Made by a program: the position numbers and the translations under genes. A DNA stretch of 64,000 bases, from the NCBI GenBank assembly GCA_037783545.1, contig JBBELK010001403.1:1-64000 (forward strand), written 5' to 3'. Shown in pieces: positions 49,227 to 57,902 of the stretch (position 1 is the first letter of the stretch; the number at the start of each line of letters is the position of its first letter). The notes beneath the pieces are model-generated. The model saw only the letters and a program-made list of their open reading frames with translations, was not told the DNA's origin and made no database searches. The stretch is from Henricia sp. BOLD:AAB3569. Its lineage: Eukaryota; Echinodermata; Asteroidea; Spinulosida; Echinasteridae.

Positions 49227-50267
49227 TTAGTCCATCACCTGAATGAGATGCATGAAACAGAAACGCATCAAGTTCACGTCCAAAAAAGTGCCACCGAAGA
49301 CGCCTTGGTCGAGAAGACGCCGGAAAAAGCAAATCCAGTAATCCGTACACTCTCTTCTTAAGAAGGACCACCAATTCTCAATCCGTTGATTAGCAGTACT
49401 CCTTCCCTCTATGTAACTGTTGTGTCCTGCCATGACATCATGGTTATCCTCCCGCAGAAACCTTTGAATGTCCCTGACATGGGTTTTTTCAGTTCCGGCA
49501 TCGCCACGAATTATCCGTGGGCAACCGCCAAGAGATTCAACTACGTCCAGATAGTAACCTCCAATGACTCTTGGGTCTGAGTTTGTATGATATGCATTTA
49601 GCCACATAACTCGCTTAGAATAACCATCAACACAGCCATTGATGCAGATGCCATACCTACTCAATTTATCGTAGCTATCGACGTGCCATAAATAGTCCGG
49701 TCCTTTTGACAAGTAAGACCGACGAAGTAACCTCCGTCTTCTTCTTTGCGCAGTTCCCCGAGGATCCAAAATACCAAGGATTACGCGAACATCCTCTTTT
49801 TTGCCGTGCAGATTGTGTGCCAGGCATTTTTCATGCATCCATCTGTAACCATGCAGTTGGCCTGAATATGCTAACTGTGAGTGAACGAATTCAACCACGT
49901 CTCTTATATTGGAGTAATACAAGAGACGTGGTTGAATTCGTTCACTCACAGTTAGCATATTCAGGCCAACTGCATGGTTACAGATGGATGCATGAAAAAT
50001 GCCTGGCACACAATCTGCACTGCAAAAAAGAGGATGTTCGCGTAATCCTTGGTATTTTGGATCCTCAGGGAACTGCGCAAAGAAGAAGACGGAGGTTACT
50101 TCGTCGGTCTTCCTTCGGAAAAGGCCCATTGTTCGTAATATACGTTTCAGATGACGCAAAGATATAACTTCACCATGTTCCACGGCCATAACCCTGATTA
50201 TGTCCTTGTACAATAAGCCCATTGCGAAGTACACCTTAATCGCCGAACACATGTCTTCCTTTTCCAT
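49227..50267 (-). CDS. DDE integrase-domain protein, disrupted by an internal inverted duplication
   Basis: The minus frame of 346 codons begins MEKEDMCSAIKVYF. An N-terminal helix-turn-helix-like part (ISLRHLKRILRTMGLFRRK, residues 35-53) leads to an integrase core. The catalytic triad is visible as WHVDSYD (D197), RGDAGTE (D256) and ANQRIENWW (E297). The family is the metazoan integrase-core protein typified by LHGYRWMH, LWHVDSYDKL and GICINGC. Residues about 54-120 do not belong: they are the antisense of the following stretch, inserted so that the DNA forms a hairpin (49,715-50,111). By chance this keeps the frame open. The protein ends FCFMHLIQVMD, shorter than I expect for the family. 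It is probably transposon-derived and non-functional as a protein. Confidence 0.75.
   Translation of the reverse strand: MEKEDMCSAIKVYFAMGLLYKDIIRVMAVEHGEVISLRHLKRILRTMGLFRRKTDEVTSVFFFAQFPEDPKYQGLREHPLFCSADCVPGIFHASICNHAVGLNMLTVSERIQPRLLYYSNIRDVVEFVHSQLAYSGQLHGYRWMHEKCLAHNLHGKKEDVRVILGILDPRGTAQRRRRRLLRRSYLSKGPDYLWHVDSYDKLSRYGICINGCVDGYSKRVMWLNAYHTNSDPRVIGGYYLDVVESLGGCPRIIRGDAGTEKTHVRDIQRFLREDNHDVMAGHNSYIEGRSTANQRIENWWSFLRRECTDYWICFFRRLLDQGVFGGTFLDVNLMRFCFMHLIQVMD
49715..50111. repeat. Near-perfect palindrome, 2 x 196 bp with 5-bp centre
   Basis: The left arm 49,715-49,910 is the inverse of the right arm 49,916-50,111, with only about three mismatches and the 5-nt centre GGAGT. The right arm is the native coding segment (minus-strand RDVVEFVHSQLAYSG to RRLLRRS). 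The left arm is its inverted copy. At the outer left junction, gtaagaccgacg resembles gaagaccgacg at the outer right, which suggests microhomology-mediated template switching. Confidence 0.93.
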
Positions 50268-50509
50268 TGCGGATACACCACATAAAAGCCGATCTACAGA
50301 AAAAACAAAAATTGTTTGACTGTACGGTCGAGATTTTGTTCAAATGAAAAATTAAAAAGAATAGTGTAATGATACAAATAAACATTAGAAAAGTGTTACA
50401 TGTTGAACTAACGCGCACTCTACAAATCAATTTACATAATGGGTTGCAGCATTTGTTTTACATCGAAACGGTTTAATACTGCAGTCCAAAACTACAGTAG
50501 TTTTTAAAC

Positions 50510-50751
50510 GGGAATATAACCTAAGAAACAAAAGACATTGTGCTGAACGAGTCTAATTTTTACACAATTATTATGCAAAAAACAAGAAATATTACCTACT
50601 GAAAAACGCTTACGAATTTCTCAAAGAATAGTCTAGGCCCTAGACGGTCATTATGTGCTGGATACCCGACTGCCGCAAGAGGGCGTAATCACGCGATAGA
50701 CTCGTTCGTAGTCCTATCACCATATCGTTTTGTTAAAATGACCGTCTAGGG
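50510..50751. repeat. Left outer arm of a large decayed inverted duplication, with a 114-bp MITE
   Basis: Bases 50,510-50,645 (ggaatataacctaagaaaca onward) are the inverse of 54,505-54,626. Adjoining it, 50,638-50,751 is a small MITE with 15-bp perfect ends CCCTAGACGGTCATT and its inverse. A related element sits in the other arm at 54,140-54,224. Confidence 0.75.
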
Positions 50752-51663
50752 AAATCCGTAAATTAACCCTCCTCCAATAAACCTTTGAATAAAACTTAAA
50801 CATTTCTATTTTGAGTTAAAACCATGTTCACACAACAGACAAGTTGCAACAGCTTTCAAAAATACTTTTGTTGCAAAAATTCATCAAGCAGTTCTTGTTT
50901 TATGCTTGTTAAAATGTGCCAAATTTACGTGCGGAATCGTCAATAAAAATAAATAGACAGCAAGTTTAAAAATTGTGATGTGATTTTGGTGATATTTTGG
51001 GGCGGAAAATCTCACCACTGCACAGGTGGATTTGCGTGATATTTGGCACAAATACAAAGAAAACCAGCCTCAATAGGCCTGTACCAAAAATAAATCAGCC
51101 TGGCAGATTAAATGACAGAAACTAAAGTGCAATTTCACGCAGCAGTCTATCAAGCTTGCAAACTTCGATTACGGATTAGACCAAGTTAAAGTAATAGTGT
51201 CGCGACTGCACGACTGATGATGTCACGGATTTCCAAGTCCCTAGCATAGGCCTAAGGATTTATCTTATGACAGTGCTATTGCTGGTTTTAAGTTGACATT
51301 TTGAAAACCCACTGGGAGGGAAGGGGAATTTATGTCATGATCCTATGTTATGTCCATCCTATGTTTTTGTGCCCGCACGAGTCGCCCGGTGTGCAGTATT
51401 TGCTTTTTGTGAGTTCCTTTCTTCCAGATTTCCTCAAGCATGGAGCTATTTATAGCTAGACATCGTGCATGCATGCATAGTAAGCAGGCGACACGTGTGC
51501 GCTCTGCACAACATTCAGCTAGGTTCATACTTCTCCGCCGAACTCACTCGCCGCATACTCGCCGCACTTTCGCCGAGTGCAGTCGCTGCAGAGTTAATAC
51601 TGACCGCGCACTGTTGAACTTGTTTGACCCTACTCGGCGGACAAAATATCCGTTCCGCACGTT
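50752..51663. other. No gene seen
   Basis: The stretch contains only short ORFs. A CpG-richer part at 51,530-51,660 has repeated cgccg motifs (actcgccgcatactcgccgc). It lies between the two blocks of the left arm and is largely missing from the right arm. Confidence 0.4.
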
Positions 51664-51785
51664 AGTCAGGGAATTTTGCTGAAACCTGGGAACTAAATCC
51701 TTACCAAATAATTTCTTCGCCAATGTGTTAGTGAAGGTATCTACTAACACCTCTTAAAAAGTTGAAATTCAATTCCCCTAGGAAA
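51664..51785. repeat. Inner arm block, inverse of 53,930-54,062
   Basis: The block contains gggaactaaatccttaccaa and gttgaaattcaattccccta. The inverse is read at 53,930-54,062 (taggggaattgaatttcaac and ttggtaaggatttagttccc). Similarity over about 125 bp is high, with scattered substitutions. Confidence 0.8.
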
Positions 51786-51939
51786 CCACGTGACAGCTTC
51801 TAAAAGTTTTACCTTAAAAATACAGTACAGACAACAGCCGTTGACAAAGCGCCCATTTGTTTTGAATGGTGTGCGCCTAAGCAGACGACTGTTTTGTGTT
51901 TCATACTGGCTCAAATGCGGGCAGCGCTGTGATTGGATT

Positions 51940-52252
51940 GGATTCTGGTGCTGCTCCTGTGGTTTTCTGTGGTTCTAAATCGAATTCTGAGGTTTTTAAA
52001 ATGATGAAAGGTCAGGGTCACGTGACTATAAGCTGAGAATCGGGGCCATTTCCAAGATGGCCGCCATTGAAATTTACAGGTGCCAGGCGTAGGCCGTGTC
52101 AGGTGTAGGTATACCTATAGAGTCGGCCGATTTTAAAGATCCTGGTGTTGATACTATGGTTTTCCATGGTGCTGAATCAAATTCCGAGGTTTTTATAACG
52201 ATGAAAGTTCAGAGTCACGTGATTAGGCTGAGGATCAGGGTCATTTCCAGGA
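51940..52252. repeat. Diverged direct duplication, period about 200 bp, with TCACGTGA motifs
   Basis: The stretch ggttttctgtggttctaaatcgaattctg...gtcagggtcacgtgact (51,960-52,027) recurs diverged as ggttttccatggtgctgaatc...gttcagagtcacgtgatt (52,158-52,226). Both copies retain an E-box core CACGTG and a following cagggtcatttcca or cggggccatttcca. No coding potential was recognised. Confidence 0.6.
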
Positions 52253-52310
52253 ACTTGCCTTTTTACCCAGCGTGCAACACCTGAAAACAGCCCGATTTGC
52301 GAGGTAGGCC

Positions 52311-52470
52311 TATAGACCGTATCGAATAGCCGCCATTTCGTTTTCGTGGGGCACCTTATGTTACTTTTATTAACCGTTCAACAATGGAAGCACAATATGT
52401 GCAATCATGCATGTCCTCAAGGAACAAAGAAACTGCCCCACAGAATCGCGGCTTTTCGATACGGTCTATA
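52311..52470. mobile_element. MITE, TIR TATAGACCGTATCGAA, copy 1
   Basis: The ends TATAGACCGTATCGAAtAGCC and the inverse GGCTTTTCGATACGGTCTATA are nearly perfect. The body includes atggaagcacaatatgtgca. A second copy of the same element lies at 58,110-58,260 inside an intron of the DUF7869-type gene. This proves a dispersed family. Confidence 0.85.
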
Positions 52471-52727
52471 GCGCGAAGGCGGGACTGTAATAGCATTTAT
52501 GCAAATATAATAGTGCAAATCTATCACGAAACTGGTCTATCATTGGCACCGAGTGGCACTAAACGTCCCCGAAATGCACACACTTTCTTAACAATGTGAA
52601 CATGATCAGAGGCTAAATATTCTTACAAAAGTAGAAGTTTTGCCTTCGGAATTGCTTGGTAATTTCTGGAATCGGCAAGCTACCACTCATATAATCGAAT
52701 ATAAATGAAAGGAATCGATTTGTACTA

Positions 52728-52815
52728 GGAATCGATTCCTCAAACATCTGGAATCGCGATTACGATTCCTAAAGTGGGATAGATTCTACCCGATTCCGGC
52801 GCCGAATCGCCCAAG
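52728..52815. repeat. Degenerate (ggaatcgatt) cluster
   Basis: At least six spaced copies of gaatcg/gattcc occur within 90 bp. This is simple degenerate repetition next to the SINE. Confidence 0.4.
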
Positions 52816-52839
52816 CCATGTATTATAATGACGTGGGGT

Positions 52840-53035
52840 GTTACTGTTATGTCCGAGCGGTCTAGCGCGTCGAACTCAAGTTCCTGTGCCAGTACTAGAA
52901 TGTGGGTTCGATTCCGGGCCGTGACGGAAGGGATATAAAGCCGTTGGTCCAGTGTGTAACGCACTTTAAAGATCCCAGAGCATTCTTTCGTGAAGAGCAA
53001 GGGGAGGGATTCCCCGGTGTCTCTGGCCGTTTCTA
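52840..53035 (+). mobile_element. tRNA-derived SINE (tRNA-Leu-like head)
   Basis: The 5' part 52,840-52,925 folds as a class II tRNA. The acceptor gttactg pairs mostly with ccgtgac. The A-box region tgtccgagcggtctagcgc and the B box gggttcgattcc are intact RNA polymerase III promoter elements. A long variable arm and a CAA in the anticodon position suggest tRNA-Leu. The non-tRNA body (ggaagggatataaagccgtt to gcaaggggagggattccccg) resembles bodies of other marine-invertebrate SINEs. The tail is not clear; similarity fades by about 53,035. Confidence 0.75.
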
Positions 53036-53254
53036 ATTCAACTTAGAAGTTGATAGTTATTCGAATATCTATATTAATTGATATCTATGTTAATTATTGA
53101 TATCTATGTTAATTGATCCCATTCCTGTAATTGGCGGTTCTTCCGCTGTTGGATGTGGTGAATAATAAATAATAGAGCCTGTCAACCGACAGCCATGCAT
53201 GTGAGGGACCGGAGCTGCGATCCACATCAGCAGCGTAAATACGGGGGTCAGATT

Positions 53255-53285
<31 letters not shown>

Positions 53286-53291
53286 CCCACG
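53255..53291. repeat. Poly-C tract (28 C plus tccccc)
   Basis: Twenty-eight C in a row are followed by tccccca. A second C-rich tract lies at 53,393-53,512 (16 C, then interrupted cctcccc and ccacctccgcc units). Poly-glycine and poly-proline ORFs across these are artefacts of composition. Confidence 0.85.
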
Positions 53292-53929
53292 GAAAATTCT
53301 GTATTGCCGATGTTTATAACGATAGGGCCTATACCTACCTGTAACTGACTGGATGTCTGCTGATAGTGCTATATGCCCTGATTATACATGCTCCCCCCCC
53401 CCCCCCCCGTCGCCCCTCCCCCTCCCCCTCGCTAAAAATCAATGCACCCATGTGCACCTTCCACCCCCCACCTCCGCCCCCACCTCCGCCCCCACCCCAT
53501 CCCCCAGTGAAAACAATTATGGCTACGCTGCTGTTCGACATACGCGAAAGTTTGCAAACGTTGGCCAAGAGGGGTGCCCGACTTTTCATAGACGAGTGCA
53601 CAAAAGTACTGTAACCAGTGGCGAACGTCGGTAGCACATGGTTAAATCAGATTTCTCTCTAGGCCTCTGGTTAAATGGATGGAACGCAGCCAGGGTTCTC
53701 CCATTCAAATTATGTGACACTATTTTTGCAATCCCATGGTTGGAGAACAACACACAACGCTGTCGGCATTTGCGCCAGATGGAACACAAAACAGCCGTCT
53801 GACCCAGCGTATACGCCATTCAAAACAAATAGGAACTTTGCGTTTGCCAACGGCTGTTGTCTGATGTACTGCATTTTTAAGTTTTTACATTTTTAAGTCT
53901 GTACTGCATTTTTAAGAAGCTGTACCGGG

Positions 53930-54062
53930 CTTTCCTAGGGGAATTGAATTTCAACTTTTTAAGGGGTGTTAGTAGACACCTTCAGTAACAAATTGGTGAA
54001 GAAATTATTTGGTAAGGATTTAGTTCCCAGATTTGCCAAATATCGGAAAATATTCCCTGACT
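53930..54062. repeat. Right inner arm block of the inverted duplication
   Basis: This is the inverse copy of 51,664-51,785 (see that entry). In this arm the block lies about 75 bp from the MITE at 54,140, whereas about 910 bp separate them in the left arm. One arm has therefore gained or lost about 0.8 kb. Confidence 0.8.
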
Positions 54063-54139
54063 ACGTAGGTCGCCGAGCGAGTATGAATTGGGCTTTATGC
54101 ATAACAGGTGCGCGCGCACGGCGCTGTCACTACGAGATT

Positions 54140-54224
54140 CCCTAGACGTTGTTATTGACTGTCTCGCGGCGATCGGTTTTCGGGACGGCGGACGTTCAAA
54201 ACGAAACAATAACAACGCCTAGGG
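54140..54224. mobile_element. 85-bp MITE, TIR CCCTAGACGTTGTTATTG
   Basis: The ends CCCTAGACGTTGTTATTG and CAATAACAACGCCTAGGG are inverse at 17 of 18 positions. It is related to the 114-bp element at 50,638-50,751 through the shared CCCTAGACG terminus. Confidence 0.75.
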
Positions 54225-54233
54225 CCTAGACTA

Positions 54234-54512
54234 CTCAAAGAACGGCAATGGAGCGCTGGCTCGTATACATGCATGGGCGCCACCATTTTGTCTGAGAACT
54301 GAGAAGAATGACGTATTTGCGGACAAGGGTGAATCAAGCCCCATAGAAACCAATGCTAAATGTCCCATTTAAAAAAAAAAACATTTAAAACTACTCGCAA
54401 CTCTCTCAGCCTATAGGGATAGGCCTAACAACCAAAATACTCATTGGGGTCTCATCTTTCTTGTTGTTGCGCCCATGTAGTACGAGCCAGCGCTCCATTG
54501 CCGTTCTTTGAG
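54234..54512. mobile_element. 279-bp MITE with perfect 32-bp TIRs
   Basis: Bases 54,234-54,265 (CTCAAAGAACGGCAATGGAG and onward) are an exact inverse of 54,481-54,512, and weaker similarity extends inward. The homologous site in the left arm of the inverted duplication (near 50,617-50,632) lacks this element and reads tttctcaaagaatagtctag, so it is a natural unfilled or excised site. Confidence 0.87.
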
Positions 54513-54626
54513 AAGTTCGTATTAAGCGTTTTTCAGTAGGTCATATTTCTTGTTGTTTACATAGTAATTGTGTAAACATTATACTCGTTCAGCACAATGT
54601 CTTTTGTTTCTTGGATTATATTCCCC
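54505..54626. repeat. Right outer arm block of the inverted duplication
   Basis: This is the inverse of 50,510-50,645, with shared stretches such as agcgtttttcagtaggt, ctcgttcagcacaatgtctt and ttgtttctt.gg.tatattcc. The 279-bp MITE separates it from the rest of the arm. Confidence 0.8.
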
Positions 54627-54747
54627 CTTTAACCCTCTGTGGCACAATATACCCCCAAAATAAAACGCGGGCATCAAGGGGTCCTTCCAGTGACCCCAAA
54701 TGTCTGCACTGACTGAGCCAAAGCTTCGTCCCGCTGAGGGTTAAGGG
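54625..54747. mobile_element. 123-bp MITE, TIR CCCTTTAACCCTC
   Basis: The left end CCCTTTAACCCTC is nearly the inverse of the right end GAGGGTTAAGGG. The TTAA-bearing terminus is suggestive of piggyBac-like elements, but no target duplication could be confirmed. Confidence 0.5.
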
Positions 54748-55197
54748 TCTCAGGGGCGGATCCAGGAATTTTTCAAGGAGGGGTTTTGCCACCAGGGAGG
54801 GGTTTTGCCCGTCAGATTTTTATGTCAGCTCGTTTTGGACAGGCGGACACACACAAAATGCATTACATTATATTTGTTGGTGTCGGAGCAGGGAGGGGTT
54901 TTGACCCCCAAACCCACTTTCTAAAATATAGATCTCTGTTAATGACAATTATTAGAATTAAAATTCAACCAATTTAAACAAGGTATTCAAGTTATTAGTT
55001 CACTTTCATGCGATTAAGTGACACTTTGTGTGAAATCGCCCATATTGGTTTTTATAACTATTTTTGTAATACATCTTGGTTTAGTATTGATCTTTACAAT
55101 GAGGTGCAGACACAAAAGTGTGTTTACGAAACATGAGGCACCAATGGTGTATTTTGTTTTCTAATCTGAGGATCCTTTTTTTCTCTTTTTTTTAAAG

Positions 55198-57902
55198 ATA
55201 AATTTACAATGGATACGCCAACCTGCATGACTCCGGTTAACGGGAGCAGCGATGAAGCGAACAGTATGCTGATTACAAATTACACCGATGACATGAGAGG
55301 TAACTATTGCCATAATTGTTTAACCGGCACTGTTTTAAAGTTGTATAAGTTATTTCTTGTGAACACTTCACATGAACCAACCAACCAATAAAAAAAGCCA
55401 TTTATCTAGCATCTCGTTTAAAAGCATTTCATGACCAGAAAGTACAGCATTTTTGATTGCTTTAACTTTAATTGTTACCTACATGTATATTATAGAGAAA
55501 GCCTGGAGCCCTCTTGAAGAACTACTCTCCCTCACTGAAGTTGACAGTGGCAATGACATTGATGACAGCATGGATACAGATTGTGGCAACATAAAACCAA
55601 CAGCTTGCAGTGGTAATTATTGTACACATACTTCTTGACCATAAATAAATAAACATGTTTTTTCGGCCTATGATAGAAACATTTTGAGGGAGATAAAAAA
55701 AATGAGGTAAATTTTTGAAGTTGCAAATGATCTTTAATTTTTAAATGAATTGTTTATGATCTATGCAACATTGAGAGTGGAGGTGCGTTGGGCACACTCT
55801 ATTCCTCCTCCTTCTCGTATATGATCTGATACCTGAGTAGGTGCCTTGGGCGCTGAGCTTGGCTCCCGCTATCTTCAGAAAATCATGGATTATTTCAAAT
55901 TGATACAAATTTGGGAGTTATCGGCCCAAAATACAGTGGTAAGTATTGCTGTTAAACCCACTAGCACTCACTGGAAACAAATTGTGTATCTTATCTAAGA
56001 CTACTCACAGCTTCTTTGGTAATGTTTTGTCAGGTCAGTCATTAAAGTGATTAAGTAGTAGACATCCTTACCGAATGCAAGATTTGAAAGAGGATGAGTC
56101 AAGCTATGAGTACATGCCTGTCAATTGAGGGTGTATTGGCAAATACGTGAGTTGAACAAGGAATAACTACAGGTCGGTTCTGAGTGCTTTGAGGAGAACA
56201 GTGCAGGGCAGATTTGGGTGATTGAGGTGAGTTAATTTGGTAGATAATTATGTTTTCTTATCGTATGATACTTTGTAATAAGTCCACTTTTTTTGTCCCA
56301 AAGGGAGAACTGCAATTCCGCATCTGACAAAGATGATAGAGAAGAGATGCTGCAAGCTTGATTGCCTAAGTCATATTACAATGGCAACAGCCAATCACGC
56401 CCGGGACTCATTTAATCATCGTAGCCATATGGAACAACGTCAGTGGATTATTGACTACCTTAATGCCCACCATGCAGGTTCCCACTATAGGTACGTGATT
56501 GGCACACGGCCAGTTTGCCTTACCGCATGGAGAATTATGTATGGAATCACCAAAACAAGATTTTACCAAATCAAACAAAAATGTACAGGTCATTCTTTTT
56601 TTAGAGTTCTTATACAAGAATCACATTGAAATGTTATTGATTCTTCCTTGTATGATAACTACATGTACACAGAGGAAAAGCTTTTGATTTGTTGGCTAAT
56701 TTATTTTTTTTAATTTTTGGCCTGTTTTGTCAATTGACAATCCTATTAGAAATCCTGAGATGAAGTACATAACAAATTAAACAACAAATGTCCATTAATT
56801 TATACAGGCATTCTCATGAGACCAGGTTATGTATTATACCCGAAAGCTTTCTCGGCACCATGTGGAGTATACTGGCCCGGCTGCATAATTTCGAGTTTAG
56901 AGAAACAACTTGCAATAGTTAAGCAAAAAGCCCCAATTTTTTTTTTAAATTATGTTATGTTATTTATTTATTTTGCTTTTAATTTTTGTGGTTACAAAGG
57001 TGGTGCAAAAAAATTGACGAACCAGAACTGTTTCCGGAAAGGAAAACTTCACGTAAAAACAATGCGATCAATGGCGTGGTTACACACTTATGCCATCAAG
57101 CATGGCGACAAATTACCAGATTCGGAACAGATACATCTACCGTCCTGCCTTACTAAGGAAGAAGTCTTCAATTTGATGACAAGAGACACGACAGAGAATG
57201 AGGAAACGGGGTGTGGGAGGTCTATGTTTTTTCGACTCTGGAAACAAGAATTTCCGCATATTGCTATCCCCAAAGTAATAGTAAATGCACGTAAAGTGTG
57301 CATGAGTGTAATTTATTTACAATTTATCTCAGAAAATTGTTGCTTATTGTCATTTATTGATAAAATGAATTGTAACCTAACGACGAGTTTACCTACCTGC
57401 TTAAGGCAACAGCCAGTAACTTAAGAGGGAAAAAAACTATAGCATAAAACCTCACCGCCAAGAGCAGACTGTATTGAACTTGTGCAGACCACGGCACATG
57501 TACTGCATACTATTATTTTAGGAGTAAAAATTAAGGTACTTCATTGGCGTTTTGCTGTACGTATGCACGTCACAATGCAGTAAATTGCGTATTGCGACTT
57601 TTTCAAATGCGGGTACATAATGCAACATCAATAAAATGCCTTAAAGAAGCGTGTCCAGATTTTCTGGAAATTTGATGTACATGATCTAACTTAACAATCA
57701 TATAAAATACATCCCAAAAATAATATTCATGGTAAAACCGGAGATTTAACAGTAAAACAAATGTTAAAATTTATTTCTAGGTAAACCGATTCACCAAATG
57801 TGATACATGTACCCTACTAAAAAATTCCCTGGAAAGTACCCTTGACAAGAACAAGAGAGCGGCACTGTGTCAGGAGCGGGATAAGCACCTGCAACTTCAA
57901 AA
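55198..57902 (+). CDS. DUF7869-type gene: N-terminal exons 1-6
   Basis: Exon 1 follows a long pyrimidine tract (ttttttctctttttttttaaag) and encodes MDTPTCMTPVNGSSDEANSM. Exon 2 is acidic (LTEVDSGNDIDDSMDTDCG). Exon 3 encodes CCKLDCLSHITMATANHARD and WRIMYGITKTRFYQIKQKCT, matching the family's cysteine-bearing, helix-rich lead. Exon 4, as I place it, is only 18 nt (GILMRPG) and uncertain, since the reading frame also stays open through the intron to exon 5. Exon 5 carries LPDSEQIHLPSCLTKEEVFN and MFFRLWKQEFPHIAIPK. Exon 6 begins VNRFTKCDTC, the conserved KxNRFxKCxxC junction. That junction confirms the weak-looking donor aaa|gtaata at 57,275. Confidence 0.65.

Noticed and set aside
49706-50167. 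Plus-strand ORF of 153 codons over the integrase
   Set aside because: It exists only because the segment is a palindrome: its second half is the inverted copy of the minus-strand integrase coding segment and its first half is the antisense.
52840-52925. Functional tRNA-Leu gene
   Set aside because: The acceptor and anticodon stems have mismatches, and the tRNA part is fused to a SINE body. It is a retroposed derivative.
53335-53637. Proline-rich and glycine-rich ORFs over the C-rich tract
   Set aside because: They overlap on both strands and derive from low-complexity sequence. No signal peptide or domain is seen.
54750-54910. Repeat with ggggcggatccaggaatttt and gaggggttttg motifs as a defined transposon
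   Set aside because: The motif resembles a dispersed invertebrate repeat I have a vague memory of, but I could not define ends or a partner copy in this window.
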